DNA from: CAYXDO01 sp964463485
GTDB taxonomy: Bacteria; Myxococcota; Kuafuiibacteriia; Kuafuiibacteriales; Kuafuiibacteriaceae
Assembly: GCA_964463485.1 (NCBI GenBank)
Contig: CAYXDO010000056.1
Location: forward strand, 1-63,075
Direction: 5' to 3'
DNA length: 63,075 nt
Shown here: piece by piece, positions 61,190 to 63,075 of the stretch
Position numbering within the stretch: the first letter of the stretch is position 1
Layout: the number at the start of each line of letters is the position of its first letter
Translations under genes and position numbers: made by a program
Notes under the pieces: model-generated
The model's database searches: none
The model's input: the letters and a program-made list of their open reading frames with translations, nothing else
What the model was told of the DNA's origin: nothing

Positions 61190-62886
61190 GGGCCGCGCTG
61201 ACGACGGCGACCGTGCTGGCCTTGGTCGCGCTCTGGAGCGTGCCTGCGCGCGGAGAGGACGGCGCTGGCGTGCTGCTCAGCAAACACAACTTGTCTCGAA
61301 CGGGGCCAGGCTCGCGGTCGAACACCGAGACGCAGGTGTGTCGGGCCTGTCACGTGCCCCACGGGCCGCCTCCTCCGCTCTCTCGTGCGCCCGTGGCGCC
61401 CCCTGGGGCCGGCCGTGGGTCGCAGGTCTGCCTCGGCTGCCACGACGGGACGGTGGCGGCTTCCCCGAACGGGTCGCTCCCGCCGGCTCCCGCGCTCGCG
61501 ATCCCCGTGCTGCCGCCTCGGGGATTCGGGACCGATATCCTGGGGCTGGACGTAGGCGTGGGCGCGAGCGGCTTGGGGCGGTCCCATCCGATCGGCGTCA
61601 CCCCGTCGCTCGGGCGTAACCTGCGTGCGCTCGGGCTCACCAGCGCCTTGTCGCTCCGGCAGGATCGGGTCGAGTGCGCAACCTGCCACGACCCCCATGA
61701 GGAGGCGCGGGATCCAGTGACGCGGAAGTTCCTGGCGAGGGACAACCGGGCGTCGGGGCTGTGCCTCGAGTGCCACGACCTGGACTACTGGGCCTACAAC
61801 CCCTCGGTCCACCAGACTTCTCAGAAGCGATATGACCCCTCCGACGGAGCGCACACGGGCTACTCGACCGTAGCCGACAACGGCTGCGAGTCCTGTCACC
61901 GGCCGCACAACGCGGCGCCGAGCCTGCTCAAGAAGCCTGGTGCCGCAGTTTGCCTCGATTGCCACCAAGGGCGAGTGGCCGCCAAAGACCTGCGCGGCGC
62001 CGTGCTGGCGCCCTACGGACACCCAGTGCTCGCCGAAAACGGCGTCCACGATCCGACCGAAGGCACTGGGAGAGGGCCTCCGCTCCCCGAGCTCAACCCC
62101 GGCTCACCCCGACACGTCACCTGCGTGGACTGTCATAACCCGCACGCCGTCTACAGCCGACAGGCCGAGGCGCCGTTCGTGAGCGGCGCCCTCGCCAATG
62201 TCCGCGGGATCACGCTGGCCGGCGAGCCCGTCGATCCGGCCCGTTACGAATACGAGCTCTGCTTCAAATGCCACGGCGACAGCCGCAACCAGACCGGCGC
62301 CCGCCGGTCTCTGTTTCAGCGGCTCCCAGCCTCGCCGGAGCCAAACCTGAGGTTGACCTTCGACGTGAGGTCCGCGCCCTCGTTCCATCCGATCGAAGGG
62401 CCGGGTCGAAGCCACGACGTCCCGAGTCTCATCCCGCCCCTGAGCAATCGCAGCATGATCTACTGCTCGGACTGCCACTCGAGCGACGCGGCCGGAGGCC
62501 CTCGCGGCCCGCACGGCTCGGCCTATCCTGGGCTGCTCGAGCGGCCGCTCGCGATGCTCGACCACACGCCGGAGAGCCCGCAGGCGTACGCGCTCTGCTA
62601 CAAGTGCCACGACCGAGCGGCGGTGCTCTCGCCGAGCTCTCCGTTTCCGACTCACACTCTCCACGTCGTGCGAGCGGCAACTCCGTGCACAGCCTGCCAC
62701 GATCCGCACGGGGTCTCGGCCCGCCAAGGCAACGCCAGCAACAACGCGCACCTGATCAACTTCGACACCCGGATCGTGGGGCGCAACCAGCGCGGTCTCC
62801 GTGAGTACGCGTCCCAAGGGCCGCGGTCGGGTCGCTGTTCGTCGAGCTGTCACGGCAAGGACCATGACGAAGTCGGCTACCAGTAG
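61186..62886 (+). CDS. Multiheme c-type cytochrome, 11 CxxCH plus one CxxxCH
   Basis: 566 aa from GTG 61186 (GTGA overlap). Signal peptide ends near VPARGED. I count eleven CxxCH sites: CRACH, CLGCH, CATCH, CLECH, CESCH, CLDCH, CVDCH, CFKCH, CSDCH, CYKCH and CTACH. A final CSSSCH near the C-terminus has three intervening residues, an atypical attachment site. The opening (SKHNLSRTGPG, then VCRACHVPHG) resembles that of the tetraheme protein in the same cluster. It is probably the inner or outer arm of a transmembrane conduit with the two barrel proteins. Many free His residues fit bis-His coordination. It is the last gene of the cluster. Confidence 0.94.
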
Positions 62887-62940
62887 CCGATTGCCCGGGA
62901 CCGCAATCCAACGCTGGACCCAGGGAGCGGCCGGACCCCT

Positions 62941-63075
62941 GGGACCGCAGGCATCTTGCCTGCGGCTACGTAGCGCTGGCCGGCCCCCTGGGACCGCAGG
63001 CATCTTGCCTGCGGCTACGTAGCGCTGGCCGGCCCCCTGGGACCGCAGGCATCTTGCCTGCGGCTACGTAGCGCT
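62941..63075. repeat. 49-bp REP-like palindromic tandem array
   Basis: Units begin at 62941, 62990 and 63039 (period 49) and run off the window. Each contains ccgcaggca-tct-tgcctgcgg, a perfect 9-bp stem, flanked by ggctacgtagcgct and ggccccctggga. A decayed partial unit (gggaccgca) occurs at about 62898. It resembles the extragenic palindromes found in many copies in other large bacterial genomes. No transposase lies in the window. Confidence 0.9.

Noticed and set aside
62941..63075. CRISPR array
   Set aside because: The whole 49-bp unit repeats with no unique spacers and each unit is palindromic, so it is a REP-like array.

Overview
This is a high-GC chromosomal segment from a deltaproteobacterium-like predator or soil lineage, most probably Myxococcota (Polyangia-like). 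The lineage markers are an MglA-type small GTPase, PilT, REC-DUF4388 signalling proteins, Myxococcus-type cysteine-rich repeats joined to PPC-like domains, a serine protease with a MYXO-CTERM-like tail, many lipoproteins and an NtrC-type two-component system. Genes are dense, operons are chained by 4-bp ATGA/GTGA overlaps, and GTG and TTG starts are common. I see no tRNA, rRNA, CRISPR array, prophage or intact insertion sequence.

Layout. 1-480: a 15-bp tandem array and the decayed remnant of an FG-GAP/VCBS-type surface protein. 500-9473: signalling and motility (REC-DUF4388-J-like-TPR protein, YihY membrane protein, HEAT-like protein, MglA-like GTPase, PilT, a methyltransferase). 9614-14628: an HD-domain protein with a probable frameshift, two NTF2-like proteins and a KefF/KefB-type potassium efflux pair. 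14477-18874: secreted lipoproteins (S1 protease, PPC/cysteine-rich protein) and a DUF4259 protein. 18986-28724, minus strand: a compact sulfur and molybdoenzyme operon. It has an ArsR-rhodanese repressor with a perfect palindrome at its start codon, a two-domain periplasmic sulfurtransferase, a YeeE/YedE transporter, a 42-residue membrane peptide, a membrane rhodanese without the usual cysteine, a Tat-exported type II DMSO-reductase-family catalytic subunit, its four-cluster FeS subunit, an EB_dh-cytochrome c fusion, a small secreted protein and a cysteine-free Mrp ATPase. 28892-37952: sigma factor, Aat transferase, lipoproteins, a split RdgC-like pair, short CorA, aminotransferase and a KamA-type radical SAM enzyme. 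38371-44233: a kinase-TonB chimera, a porin-like protein and a GGDEF-EAL protein. 44813-48043: a monoheme cytochrome followed by a c-heme-bearing histidine kinase and an NtrC-class regulator. 48379-50511: a polytopic TPR membrane protein.

50621-62886 is the most striking region. Eight consecutive plus-strand genes encode a 19-heme cytochrome, a SurA-like peptidyl-prolyl isomerase, an NHL-propeller lipoprotein, a tetraheme cytochrome with a perfect Shine-Dalgarno, two outer-membrane barrel candidates (one with calcium-binding thrombospondin type 3 repeats), a second NHL-propeller lipoprotein and an 11 to 12-heme cytochrome. Together they look like a porin-cytochrome conduit plus a possible extracellular cytochrome filament. 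The heme-sensing two-component system just upstream is a candidate regulator.

The window ends in a 49-bp palindromic REP-like array. Short tandem repeats with 6, 9, 15, 18 or 30-bp periods recur throughout, often inside coding sequence and in frame.
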